DNA from: Legionella busanensis | Lineage (GTDB): Bacteria; Pseudomonadota; Gammaproteobacteria; Legionellales; Legionellaceae | Reading direction: 5' to 3' | NCBI RefSeq assembly: GCF_900461525.1 | Contig: NZ_UGOD01000001.1 | Span: forward strand, 2,573,001-2,637,000 | DNA: 64,000 bases | In this document: positions 1 through 8,815 of the stretch, in pieces | Position numbering within the stretch: the first letter of the stretch is position 1 | Layout: every line of letters starts with the position of its first letter | Position numbers and translations under genes: made by a program | The notes under the pieces: model-generated | The model's input: only the letters and a program-made list of their open reading frames with translations | The model's database searches: none | Told to the model about the DNA's origin: nothing

Positions 1-450
1 TTCGTAAGCGGCATGAATAGTATAGCCTTGGTGAAAATACATACAATATGGCATTTTAGCGCCACCTGTAGTTTCCACAGGATATTCCCCAGACAGGCAA
101 TCAGCTCCTCGTTTATTGTAAACCCGAAAAGTACCAGTCACCGTACGACAAGACTGACCTACATCATCACAAAAATCTTTGCCACCCGAAGCACTACCTG
201 TCATGACTCGATGACCTTCAGCATCATACGCTGCCCACGAATAAGCTTGGGGATCAAAAATAAATTGTTTCCTTCCAATAGCAGGTATTTGTAAAGGAAA
301 ATGCTCACGCCCTCGCTTATCACGTAAATAATGTGTTGTCTTATGTACATAACCATTATCATCCGTAACTAAGGTTGATTCATCATAATACTCACCGCAA
401 CTTGACAGTCCAGCACAGGCAGCTAAGCCCACCCAAAACAACTTATTCAT
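1..450 (-). CDS. EnhA-like L,D-transpeptidase lipoprotein (partial, C-terminus off the window)
   Basis: Reading from ATG at 450, 150 codons run without a stop to the window edge. The N-terminus is a lipoprotein signal with lipobox LSSC and Cys18 as the probable lipidation site. The later part (TGTFRVYNKRGADCLSGEYP, then MPYCMYFHQGYTIHA) matches the start of a YkuD-type L,D-transpeptidase domain. In this family that region precedes the catalytic HGC motif, which would lie beyond base 1. The closest pattern I know is the Legionella enhanced-entry protein EnhA group. By family the enzyme would act on periplasmic peptidoglycan cross-links. The assignment is from motif memory, and the catalytic residues are not visible here. 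Confidence 0.8.
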   Translation of the reverse strand, partial: MNKLFWVGLAACAGLSSCGEYYDESTLVTDDNGYVHKTTHYLRDKRGREHFPLQIPAIGRKQFIFDPQAYSWAAYDAEGHRVMTGSASGGKDFCDDVGQSCRTVTGTFRVYNKRGADCLSGEYPVETTGGAKMPYCMYFHQGYTIHAAYE

Positions 451-631
451 GATAATCTCCGCTACAGGATAAATTATTAAGACAACTTATTAATGTGAGT
501 TCGCCATAAAAGCTTAGTAAGCTAGTTTAAAGTAAGAAATATAATATATCTTTCTATAGCGAACCGACATTAATTAAGTTAAAAGACTAAACATTGTCCT
601 ACAAACGATTCCTAATGATGGTTAAGATTAA

Positions 632-2305
632 TTAAGCACTTAATCGACGATATTTAATTCTTGCTGGCCGATTGGCATCATCACCTAATCGTCTTTTCCT
701 ATCTACTTCATAATCACTATAATTACCTTCAATAAAGGTTACTTGTGAGTCCCCTTCAAAAGCCATAAGGTGAGTACAAATTCGATCTAGGAACCACCTG
801 TCGTGAGAAACAACAATAACACAGCCAGGGAAATTTAATATAGCTTCTTCTAAAGAACGTAGCGTTTCAACATCTAAGTCATTACTTGGTTCGTCAAGTA
901 ATATGACATTAGCACCGCGCCTTAGTAATTTCGCTAAATGCACACGGTTACGCTCCCCTCCTGATAACTGTGACATTTTCTTTTGTTGATCAGCCCCTTT
1001 AAAATTAAAACGACTTACATAAGCTCGAGATGGCATTTGAAATGAGCCTACCTGAATAATATCTTGGCCATCTGATATTTCTTGCCAAACAGTTTTATTG
1101 TCATCTAAATGATCACGTGTTTGGTTAACATAAGCTAAATCAACTGTATCCCCAAGACGAATTTCTCCACTATCAGGCTTTTCCTGACCCGTTAACATTT
1201 TAAGGAAAGTTGATTTACCAGCACCATTTGGACCAATAATCCCCAATACGCCACCTTTAGGTAATTGAAAACTTAAATCTTCAATAAGTAAACGATCACT
1301 AAATGCCTTACGAAGGTGATTAGCTTCAATCACTAAATCACCTAAGCGCTCACCTGGCGGAATATAAAGTTCATTGGTTTCATTTCGTTTTTGAAACTCT
1401 TTTGAGTTCATTTCTTCAAATCGAGCAAGTCGCGCTTTATTTTTAGCATGACGACCTTTAGGTGATGTACGAACCCACTCTAATTCAGCTTTTATTGCAC
1501 GTTGATGAGCGGCCTGTTGTTTTTCTTCCATAGCAAGTCGTGCTTCTTTTTGCTCAAGCCAAGAAGTATAATTACCTTTATAAGGAATTCCTTCGCCTCT
1601 ATCTAATTCAAGAATCCATTCTGCAGCATTATCAAGAAAATATCGGTCATGCGTTACAGCAACCACGGTCCCGGGAAATTCTTCCAGATAGCGCTCAAGC
1701 CAAGCAACACTTTCAGCATCAAGATGGTTGGTAGGCTCATCAAGTAATAACATATCTGGATTAGATAAAAGTAAACGACAAAGCGCTACTCGGCGTAATT
1801 CTCCGCCCGATAAATGACTTATTTTAGCATCCCACTCAGGTAAGCGCAGAGCATCAGCAGCAATATTAAGTCTGCGTTCTAAATCCCAACCACCACAAGC
1901 TTCAATATCAGTTTGTAATTGTCCTTGCTTTTCAAGTAATGCAGTCATTTCTTCATCACTCATTGGCTCAGCAAAGCGCATACTAATTTCGTCAAACTCT
2001 TTTAACTTATTCTTTATGTCAGCAACACCTTCTTCAACAACTTCACGAACAGTTTTAGTTGCATCTAATTTAGGCTCCTGGGCTAAGTAACCTATCTTAA
2101 TTCCTGGTTGCGGCCTTGCCTCACCATTAAATTGCTGATCAACACCGGCCATTATTTTTAATAAACTTGATTTTCCTGAACCATTTAAACCTAAAACACC
2201 AATTTTTGCCCCTGGATAAAAACTTAAAGAAATATCTTTAAGAATTACGCGCTGATTATCTACTACCTTACTTACTCGATTCATTGTGTAAATATATTGC
2301 GACAT
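632..2305 (-). CDS. ettA: Energy-dependent translational throttle protein EttA (ABC-F ATPase)
   Basis: A 557-residue ABC-F protein with two nucleotide-binding domains and no membrane segment. NBD1 has Walker A GLNGSGKSS and signature LSGGELRR; NBD2 has GPNGAGKST and LSGGERNR. Between them is the conserved linker NSKEFQKRNETNELYIPPG, diagnostic of EttA. An arm-like insertion follows NBD1 Walker A. EttA binds the ribosomal E site and gates the first elongation step according to ATP/ADP. The open frame extends upstream to a GTG at 2380, but the ATG at 2305 gives MSQYIYTMNRVSK and a length close to E. coli EttA (555), so I use it. It is probably transcribed alone. Confidence 0.96.
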   Translation of the reverse strand: MSQYIYTMNRVSKVVDNQRVILKDISLSFYPGAKIGVLGLNGSGKSSLLKIMAGVDQQFNGEARPQPGIKIGYLAQEPKLDATKTVREVVEEGVADIKNKLKEFDEISMRFAEPMSDEEMTALLEKQGQLQTDIEACGGWDLERRLNIAADALRLPEWDAKISHLSGGELRRVALCRLLLSNPDMLLLDEPTNHLDAESVAWLERYLEEFPGTVVAVTHDRYFLDNAAEWILELDRGEGIPYKGNYTSWLEQKEARLAMEEKQQAAHQRAIKAELEWVRTSPKGRHAKNKARLARFEEMNSKEFQKRNETNELYIPPGERLGDLVIEANHLRKAFSDRLLIEDLSFQLPKGGVLGIIGPNGAGKSTFLKMLTGQEKPDSGEIRLGDTVDLAYVNQTRDHLDDNKTVWQEISDGQDIIQVGSFQMPSRAYVSRFNFKGADQQKKMSQLSGGERNRVHLAKLLRRGANVILLDEPSNDLDVETLRSLEEAILNFPGCVIVVSHDRWFLDRICTHLMAFEGDSQVTFIEGNYSDYEVDRKRRLGDDANRPARIKYRRLSA

Positions 2306-2514
2306 GAATACTCCACTCTTTAAAAAAATTGGTGCAGAACATAAACCAAAGTATATTGCTATACAAGACCTATTGTGCACTTCGCGACGGATCAGTTAGA
2401 ACAAGCATAACTTTTTATATCTACTTAGAAAATATAACTGAGTAAGTATAACTTTTAACCTCATCCTTACTGTCTTTTTAATAAATTTAAAAATGATGCT
2501 TGATAATGATCAAT

Positions 2515-2562
2515 AGACTTCTTCAGAAACTGCTTGTGAGAAGACAAAGTCAGAAGAAGTCT
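2515..2562. terminator. Inverted repeat downstream of tdh
   Basis: AGACTTCTTC and GAAGAAGTCT form a perfect 10-bp stem with a loop of about 28 nt, starting 8 nt past the tdh stop on the minus strand. There is no clear poly-U run after it. It may be a terminator or a processed 3' hairpin of the kbl-tdh transcript. Confidence 0.4.
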
Positions 2563-2570
2563 AATCAAGA

Positions 2571-3596
2571 TTAAGACCAATCTAGTATGACTTTACCAGA
2601 TTGACCTGAGGCCATAATTTGGAAAGCATCCTGATAATCATCAACGTGAAAACGGTGGGTAATAACAGGTGATATGTCTAAACCGCTTTGCAACATAGCA
2701 ATCATTTTATACCATGTTTCAAACATTTCTCGCCCATAAATACCCTTAACCGTTAAGCCTTTAAAAATAACTTGATTCCAATCAATAGGTGTTTCTTGTG
2801 GTGGGATACCCAACATAGCAATATGGCCACCATGATTCATTGCTTTAACCATATCGTTTAATGCCATAGGATTACCTGACATTTCAAGGCCAACATCAAA
2901 TCCCTCTAACATACCTAATTCCTTAGCTACGTCAGTAATTGATTGATATTTTATATTGATAGCCCGAGTTGCGCCCATTTTACGAGCTAACTCTAAACGA
3001 TGGTCATTGACATCTGTAATAACTACATGACGAGCACCGATATGTTTAACAATTGCAACAGCCATAATACCAATTGGGCCTGCACCTGTAATTAAGACAT
3101 CTTCACCCACTACATCAAATGCTAGTGCACAATGTGTCGCATTACCAAAGGGATCAAGAATGGAAGCTTGCTCATCTGTAATATTATCAGGAAGTGCCAA
3201 CACATTCGTTGCGGGAAGCGCTAAATATTCCCCAAAGCAACCTGGACGATTGACTCCAACGCCTTCTGTATTCCGGCAAAGGTGGCGTTTACCAGCACGA
3301 CAATTCCTACACATACCACAAGTAATATGACCTTCACCAGAAACACGCTGCCCTAGTTCTAGCCCTTTTACTTCACGTCCAAGCGCAACAATTTCACCAT
3401 AAAACTCATGACCGACAGTCATGGGTACAGGAATAGTTGCCTGTGCCCAATCATCCCAAGTATAGATATGGATATCTGTACCACAGATGGCAGTTTTATG
3501 AATTTTAATTAAAACATCATTTACGCCATACTCAGGAACCGGCACATCCTGCATCCAAATTCCAGGTTCACGTTTAGCTTTTACTAATGATTTCAT
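2571..3596 (-). CDS. tdh: L-threonine 3-dehydrogenase
   Basis: A 341-residue zinc-dependent alcohol dehydrogenase family enzyme that oxidises threonine to 2-amino-3-ketobutyrate with NAD+. Visible features are catalytic zinc residues Cys38, His63 and Glu64 (GHEFYGE), structural zinc cysteines at 93, 96, 99 and 107 ([15 protein letters not shown]), and the nucleotide-binding GAGPIG motif. The ATG at 3596 gives MKSLVKAK and the same length as E. coli Tdh, with AGGAGG just upstream; a longer TTG start at 3617 is less likely. It lies 86 bp downstream of kbl, which uses its product, so the two form the threonine-to-glycine pathway. Confidence 0.96.
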   Translation of the reverse strand: MKSLVKAKREPGIWMQDVPVPEYGVNDVLIKIHKTAICGTDIHIYTWDDWAQATIPVPMTVGHEFYGEIVALGREVKGLELGQRVSGEGHITCGMCRNCRAGKRHLCRNTEGVGVNRPGCFGEYLALPATNVLALPDNITDEQASILDPFGNATHCALAFDVVGEDVLITGAGPIGIMAVAIVKHIGARHVVITDVNDHRLELARKMGATRAINIKYQSITDVAKELGMLEGFDVGLEMSGNPMALNDMVKAMNHGGHIAMLGIPPQETPIDWNQVIFKGLTVKGIYGREMFETWYKMIAMLQSGLDISPVITHRFHVDDYQDAFQIMASGQSGKVILDWS

Positions 3597-3682
3597 GAGC
3601 CTCCTAAGTATTATCAAAACTTTTTCGGGAAATTTATAAATCGCTTGTGATTTATTTCTACAGCAAATCCGTGTTTATATCC

Positions 3683-4870
3683 TTATTTAATTACATTAAG
3701 TAACTTTCCTACCTTAGAAAAGGCTGCTAACGCTTGATCCAAATGATCTAGTTCATGTGCTGCTGACATTTGCGTGCGAATACGCGCTTTTCCTCTAGGA
3801 ACAACTGGATAAGAAAAACCAATTACGTAAACACCTTCATGTAATAACAGTTCAGCCATCTTCGCTGCTAAACTTGCATCACCAAGCATAACCGGAATGA
3901 TGGGATGTTCGCCTGGCACTAAATCAAATCCAAGTTCCGTCATACCTTTACGAAAATATTGATTATTTCGTTTTAATTTTAATAATAATTCATTAGAATT
4001 TTCTAATAAATTAAGCACGGCGATAGAGGTCTCAGCAATGACAGGAGCTAAGGTATTAGAAAATAGGTAAGGACGAGAACGCTGACGCAACCAATCAATA
4101 ACAAGAGAAGGACCTGTCGTATAGCCACCTGATGCGCCGCCCAAAGCCTTTCCTAATGTACCTGTAATAATATCTACTCTGTCTGAAACACCACAATACT
4201 CAGGTGTACCTCGACCTGTTTCTCCCATAAATCCCACAGCATGCGAGTCATCAACCATAACCATGGCATCATATTTATCAGCTAATTCACAAATAGCAGA
4301 TAAATTGGCAATAATACCATCCATTGAAAATACGCCATCTGTAGCAATTAAGCGAAAGCGAGCATCTTTGGCAGCAATTAATTGAGCTTCTAAGTCACGC
4401 ATATCATTGTTAGCATACCGAAAACGAGCGGCTTTACATAATCGAACACCATCAATAATACTAGCATGATTTAAAGCATCACTAATGATAGCATCCTCAG
4501 GTCCTAGTATTGTTTCAAATAAACCTGTATTAGCATCAAAACATGACGAGTAAAGAATGGCATCTTCTTTATTTAAGAAATGGCTTATCTTATTTTCTAG
4601 CTCTTTGTGAGGTGTTTGAGTTCCACAGATAAAGCGAACAGACGCCATGCCATAGCCATATTTTTGCAATGCCTCTTGCCCTTTGTGAATTAAATTTAAA
4701 TTATTGGCTAATCCTAAGTAATTGTTAGCACATAAATTAATAACTATTTCATCTTGTACTTGGACTTTTGCTTGTTGTTGACTAGAGATAACTCGTTCAG
4801 ATTTATATAAGCCTTCATTTTTAAGTACATTTAACTCATCTTGCAAGTGGTCTAAAAATCGCTCTTGCAT
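3683..4870 (-). CDS. kbl: Glycine C-acetyltransferase (2-amino-3-ketobutyrate CoA ligase)
   Basis: A 395-residue PLP-dependent enzyme of the alpha-oxoamine synthase family (E. coli Kbl has 398). It splits 2-amino-3-ketobutyrate with CoA into glycine and acetyl-CoA, completing threonine breakdown begun by Tdh. The PLP lysine is Lys241 in [10 protein letters not shown], and the cofactor-binding VDDSHAVGF segment is present. The start at 4870 has a good ribosome site (TAGGAG, 6 nt). It is the first gene of the kbl-tdh operon and is divergent from pcm, sharing a 175-bp upstream region. The pair suits an organism that feeds on amino acids. Confidence 0.96.
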   Translation of the reverse strand: MQERFLDHLQDELNVLKNEGLYKSERVISSQQQAKVQVQDEIVINLCANNYLGLANNLNLIHKGQEALQKYGYGMASVRFICGTQTPHKELENKISHFLNKEDAILYSSCFDANTGLFETILGPEDAIISDALNHASIIDGVRLCKAARFRYANNDMRDLEAQLIAAKDARFRLIATDGVFSMDGIIANLSAICELADKYDAMVMVDDSHAVGFMGETGRGTPEYCGVSDRVDIITGTLGKALGGASGGYTTGPSLVIDWLRQRSRPYLFSNTLAPVIAETSIAVLNLLENSNELLLKLKRNNQYFRKGMTELGFDLVPGEHPIIPVMLGDASLAAKMAELLLHEGVYVIGFSYPVVPRGKARIRTQMSAAHELDHLDQALAAFSKVGKLLNVIK

Positions 4871-5045
4871 TGCTTGCTCCTAATTAAATCGAAAATTGCC
4901 GTAATAATAACAAATTTTACACAACTGCACTATTAAATGATAAACGTTTATAAATCTTTTATGAATCAATCGCACCTTTAATCAATTCTTGCTAAAATGG
5001 CCACAACCTTTTAACCTATCTAACTCCTGTAATGGTATTTCACAA

Positions 5046-5699
5046 ATGATTAGTCAAAATGCACGTATTAATATGATTAAGCAGCAGCTTAGAACAGGTG
5101 ATGTTCTTGATGAGGATATTTTAGCGTTGTATGATAAATTTCCTCGTGATGAATTTGTTCCGAGAGCGATGCATCAGTTTGCTTATTCTGATATGCAAAT
5201 TCCTTTGCCCCATGAGCAGCGGATGATGAGCCCTCTAGAGGAAGGAAGAATTTTACAAGCGCTGCAACTTAAGAAAGAAGAAACTGCACTAGAAATTGGC
5301 ACAGGAACAGGCTATTTTACAGCATTATTAAGTAATTTATGTAAGAACGTAATCAGTGTGGATTACTTTCAGGATTTTTTAGATACGGCAGCTGTTAATT
5401 TAAAACACCATCATTGCAATAATGTCGAACTAATTAAAGGCGATGGTTATAACGGATGGCTTGATAAAGCACCTTATGATGTCATCATTATGACTGGTGC
5501 AGTTTCTACTATAACCGATACATTGCGTTTGCAAGTATTACCTGGTGGTAGAATTTTTGCCATTATTGGTAAAGAGCCTGTTATGCAAGCAATGCTCTTT
5601 ACTTTAGGATTAGATGGTATATGGACTCAAGAATTACTTTTTGAAACTTGTATCCCACCTTTAATTAACAGATTAAAGCCTAAAGAATTTATTTTCTAG
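5046..5699 (+). CDS. pcm: Protein-L-isoaspartate O-methyltransferase
   Basis: A 217-residue SAM-dependent methyltransferase that repairs isoaspartyl residues in aged proteins. It has the SAM motif EIGTGTGYFTALL and the family's N-terminal segment MIKQQLRTGDVLD, followed by PRDEFVP. The frame is open back to 4989, but the ATG at 5046 fits the family's N-terminus and length. It is followed after 11 bp by the tolC-like gene, so the two are probably co-transcribed. Confidence 0.93.
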   Translation: MISQNARINMIKQQLRTGDVLDEDILALYDKFPRDEFVPRAMHQFAYSDMQIPLPHEQRMMSPLEEGRILQALQLKKEETALEIGTGTGYFTALLSNLCKNVISVDYFQDFLDTAAVNLKHHHCNNVELIKGDGYNGWLDKAPYDVIIMTGAVSTITDTLRLQVLPGGRIFAIIGKEPVMQAMLFTLGLDGIWTQELLFETCIPPLINRLKPKEFIF

Positions 5700-5710
5700 G
5701 ACGCATTCGC

Positions 5711-7237
5711 ATGAAAAAAAAGCTGTTTCTGCTATTTACTATCTGCTTTGCTGGTCAATTGCACGCAACAGACTTAATGGACATCTATCAACAAGCTTTA
5801 GAAAATGATCCCACTTTTAAAGAAGCTTATAGTACTTATATGTCTACACGTGAGTCTATACCTATTGCGCGTTCAGCACTTTATCCACAACTAGGTGTAA
5901 ATGCTCAAGTTGCCAGAAATGTTATAGAAACAAAAACAGCTAACGTTGATTTTCAACAAACTTATAATAGTAATCAGTGGCAGATTAACGCTTCTCAAGC
6001 AGTCTTTAATTTCCAAGCTTGGGCCCTTGTGCAACAAGCTAAGGCATCTGCTAAAGCAGCTCAGGCGACGTTTAATGACGCGGCGCAAGATCTTATGTTA
6101 CGTACATCTAGAGCTTATTTTGATGTTTTACTTGCTAGAGATACATTAAGCTTTGCAGAGGCAAAAAGACGTGCTAATAGACGCCAGCTTGAACAAGCAG
6201 AAGAACGTTTTCGAGTAGGTTTAGATGCTATTACTTCTGTGTATGAAGCTCGTTCGGCTTATGATCAATCCGTTGCTCAAGTTATCACCGCACGCAATAA
6301 TCTGGAAAATCAAAGTGAAAATTTACGTAAATTAACGAACCACGTATATGCTTATCTTGTACCATTGAGAAATAGCCGCATTCCTCTTATTCGTCCTGAA
6401 CCCAATGATATTAACGAATGGGTCGACGTAGGTCTTAAACAAAATTATAATTTGTATGCTGCTAAATACAGCTTACAAGCTGCAAGAGAAAATATCCGCG
6501 CTCAAGCTGCAAGTGGTTGGCCTACTTTAGGGATTCAAGCCAATAGCTCCCAAACCCATAACGATGTAAGTGGAGGCGGTAGTAATGGTGCCAGTTTTTT
6601 TGCTCCTTCAAAACAATCAAATTCTACTATTGCCCTGGCATTAAACTTCCCAGTATTTCAAGGTGGGCTTGTTGTTGCACAAACAAGACAAGCTCAGTTT
6701 GATTTTCAAGCAGCCAGTGAACGCTTGGAAAGAGTGTATCGTAATGTTGTTGTTAATAGTCGAATCGCTTTTAATACGATTATTGACGGAATTAGTAAAG
6801 TTCAGGCCGATAGGCAAACGGTCGTTTCTCAACAAAATACTTTGCAAAGTACAGAAGCTCAGTTTCAAGTTGGGACACGTACTATGGTTGATGTAGTTAA
6901 CGCTCAACAACGACTATTTGAGGCCCAACGGCAATTAGCGGAAGATCAATATAATTTAATTATTGCGACCTTAAATCTTAAATACTTGGCAGGCACTTTA
7001 AATGTAAATGATTTAGAAGAAGTCAATTCATGGCTAGCTACTACGCGCGTTAGTCGATTTCCTCCTCCTTTACCTCGTAGAGGCAAGCTTGAAGGCAAAC
7101 ACACTATCAAAAAAATCATTCATGTAAAGTTAAAAGGCTCAAAGAAAAAAGGGACAAAAAAGCAAGTAACAAGAAAACTCAAAAGTTACATATGTCCTAT
7201 AAATGACCTTTTATCTAATAAGGTCAGCGCGCCATAG
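5711..7237 (+). CDS. tolC: TolC-family outer membrane efflux channel
   Basis: A 508-residue outer membrane factor with signal peptide (MKKKLFLLFTICFAGQLHA) and two outer-membrane-efflux repeats, including SQAVFNFQAWALVQQAK and LNFPVFQGGLVVAQTRQA. It would form the trimeric channel for efflux pumps and type I secretion. The canonical fold ends near residue 440-450. An unusual, very basic tail of about 50 residues follows (many Lys, e.g. KGSKKKGTKK). The last codons overlap a small hairpin (GACCTT..AAGGTC, 7205-7225), so the tail may come from stop-codon loss, although basic tails also occur in related proteins. It is coupled to pcm upstream. Confidence 0.92.
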   Translation: MKKKLFLLFTICFAGQLHATDLMDIYQQALENDPTFKEAYSTYMSTRESIPIARSALYPQLGVNAQVARNVIETKTANVDFQQTYNSNQWQINASQAVFNFQAWALVQQAKASAKAAQATFNDAAQDLMLRTSRAYFDVLLARDTLSFAEAKRRANRRQLEQAEERFRVGLDAITSVYEARSAYDQSVAQVITARNNLENQSENLRKLTNHVYAYLVPLRNSRIPLIRPEPNDINEWVDVGLKQNYNLYAAKYSLQAARENIRAQAASGWPTLGIQANSSQTHNDVSGGGSNGASFFAPSKQSNSTIALALNFPVFQGGLVVAQTRQAQFDFQAASERLERVYRNVVVNSRIAFNTIIDGISKVQADRQTVVSQQNTLQSTEAQFQVGTRTMVDVVNAQQRLFEAQRQLAEDQYNLIIATLNLKYLAGTLNVNDLEEVNSWLATTRVSRFPPPLPRRGKLEGKHTIKKIIHVKLKGSKKKGTKKQVTRKLKSYICPINDLLSNKVSAP

Positions 7238-7513
7238 AAAGATAGCTTGTCTCTCTACTGTCGCACGCACCTTATTTAAAACTGGTAAGCTGATGCAATT
7301 TAAATCAAAACTATTTATAATTACTCTTTTTTGACTTTCAAGAGAACTTAAACTTGGTTAGAAAGGACGCCTTAAGGAAAATGTTATTTTTATAAATTAG
7401 AGGCTTTAATTTATCTTTCCAAGGCAAATTTAGATATCTACTTGATAAAATCTAAGTAAAATTTTTCTAAACCAGCACTTAATTTTAGTCGTCCATTAGG
7501 TTAGGTTGTTAAT

Positions 7514-8362
7514 ATGGTATTTAATCCAACAGCTATTGAAAAGAAATTACTGCACTATACTGGCAAAGCTATTGCTGATTTTAATATGATTCAGCGAGGC
7601 GATCGAGTTATGGTTTGCCTATCAGGCGGCAAAGATTCGTTTACTTTATTAACATTACTACAGTTATTAAAACAACGTTCAAATCATAAATTTGAATTAT
7701 TTTCTTTTACTCTTGACCAGGCGCAGCCTGGTTGGGATGATAGTAAAGTTCATGCCTGGCTTAAAGATAAAAAAATTCCTTATGAAATCCTAACTCGTGA
7801 CACTTATAGTATTGTTAAAGAGAAAATTCCTGAAGGTAAGACCTATTGTTCCTTATGCTCACGATTACGGCGCGGCATTATTTATCGTTATGCTGAGGAA
7901 AATGGGTTTAATAAAATTGCGTTAGGTCACCATCGAGATGATTTAATCCGAACTTTAATGATGTCTATTCTGTATAATGGTGATATTCGATCTATGCCCC
8001 CCAAATTATTAAGTGATAACAAAAAACATATTGTTATTCGGCCTTTATGTTATGTACAAGAACGCGATATTATTACTTATGCTAATGAGCAAAATTATCC
8101 AATCATTCCTTGTACATTATGCGGTTCGCAAGAAAATCTAGCGCGCAAAAGAATTGGTAAGTTAATTGATGAGCTTGCAAAAGATAATCCTAAAATTCCT
8201 AGTAACATTCTTCATGCCTTACAAAGCGTTAAACCAAGCCAATTAATGGATCAATCATTATGGCAATTTAAAAATTTAGAAAGTCAGCTGTTAAATAAAA
8301 AAGAACTAGGAGAAACTCCCGTTTTTGTTGAAGAAGAACTTGCGGCATTGGAAATAGAATAA
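7514..8362 (+). CDS. ttcA: tRNA 2-thiocytidine(32) synthetase TtcA
   Basis: A 282-residue PP-loop ATPase that thiolates C32 in some tRNAs using an iron-sulfur cluster. The PP-loop SGGKDS is at 37-42. Cluster-binding cysteines are at 112 and 115 (CSLC), with a further CxxC at 200/203 (CTLC). [10 protein letters not shown] follows the family pattern. It is a single gene, with 276 bp upstream containing no recognisable feature. Confidence 0.95.
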   Translation: MVFNPTAIEKKLLHYTGKAIADFNMIQRGDRVMVCLSGGKDSFTLLTLLQLLKQRSNHKFELFSFTLDQAQPGWDDSKVHAWLKDKKIPYEILTRDTYSIVKEKIPEGKTYCSLCSRLRRGIIYRYAEENGFNKIALGHHRDDLIRTLMMSILYNGDIRSMPPKLLSDNKKHIVIRPLCYVQERDIITYANEQNYPIIPCTLCGSQENLARKRIGKLIDELAKDNPKIPSNILHALQSVKPSQLMDQSLWQFKNLESQLLNKKELGETPVFVEEELAALEIE

Positions 8363-8815
8363 TTAAACGTAGGTTAGGCTAAGCATAGCAAAGCATAAGA
8401 GCCTGGGTGTAACAAAGAAAAACCCGGGCTTCGGCTTTATAGGCCTGCGTCTAGGCTACCACCAGTGTTATCGATTAAGCTGAGCATAACGCAGTCCACC
8501 AATGTAAGTCTTAAAGTATGAAGTCTATTCACTACTTGTTGAGCTGCACTTCATTTAGCCCAGTCAACCCTCAATATCTACCCACACCGACAAAACAGAC
8601 AAAGCAAATGTAGACTAAGCTATGCATCGCGCAGCCCAACTGTTTGCGTCTTAAGCTATGATGACTATTTATTGTTTTATTTAAAAACAATTGTTAAAAA
8701 ATTCACCTTTTTATCTTATCGATAAAGTTAAGAAATATTTCTCTCTTGTAAAGATTCACAAATTGCTCAATTTGAGCTAGTATCCAGATTAAGGTAATTA
8801 CTTAATAAAAAAACT
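8363..8815. repeat. Intergenic repeat cluster (families A and D)
   Basis: This gap carries no gene. 8399-8460 is a family A palindromic unit: GAGCCTGGGTG, a central AACCCGGGCTTC, then CTAGGCTACC. It follows a short family D fragment (8372-8395, GTAGGTTAGGCTAAGCATAGC). A near-complete family D unit lies at 8478-8572 and contains GAGCTGCACTTCATTTAGCC. A third D-like fragment is at 8610-8674 (GCGCAGCCCAACTG). The layout suggests unit A inserted beside or within D. The last 140 bp should hold the promoter for the next gene. Confidence 0.75.

Noticed and set aside
13-294. 93-codon plus-strand frame
   Set aside because: Lies antisense to the EnhA-like gene, whose lipoprotein signal and transpeptidase segment are convincing.
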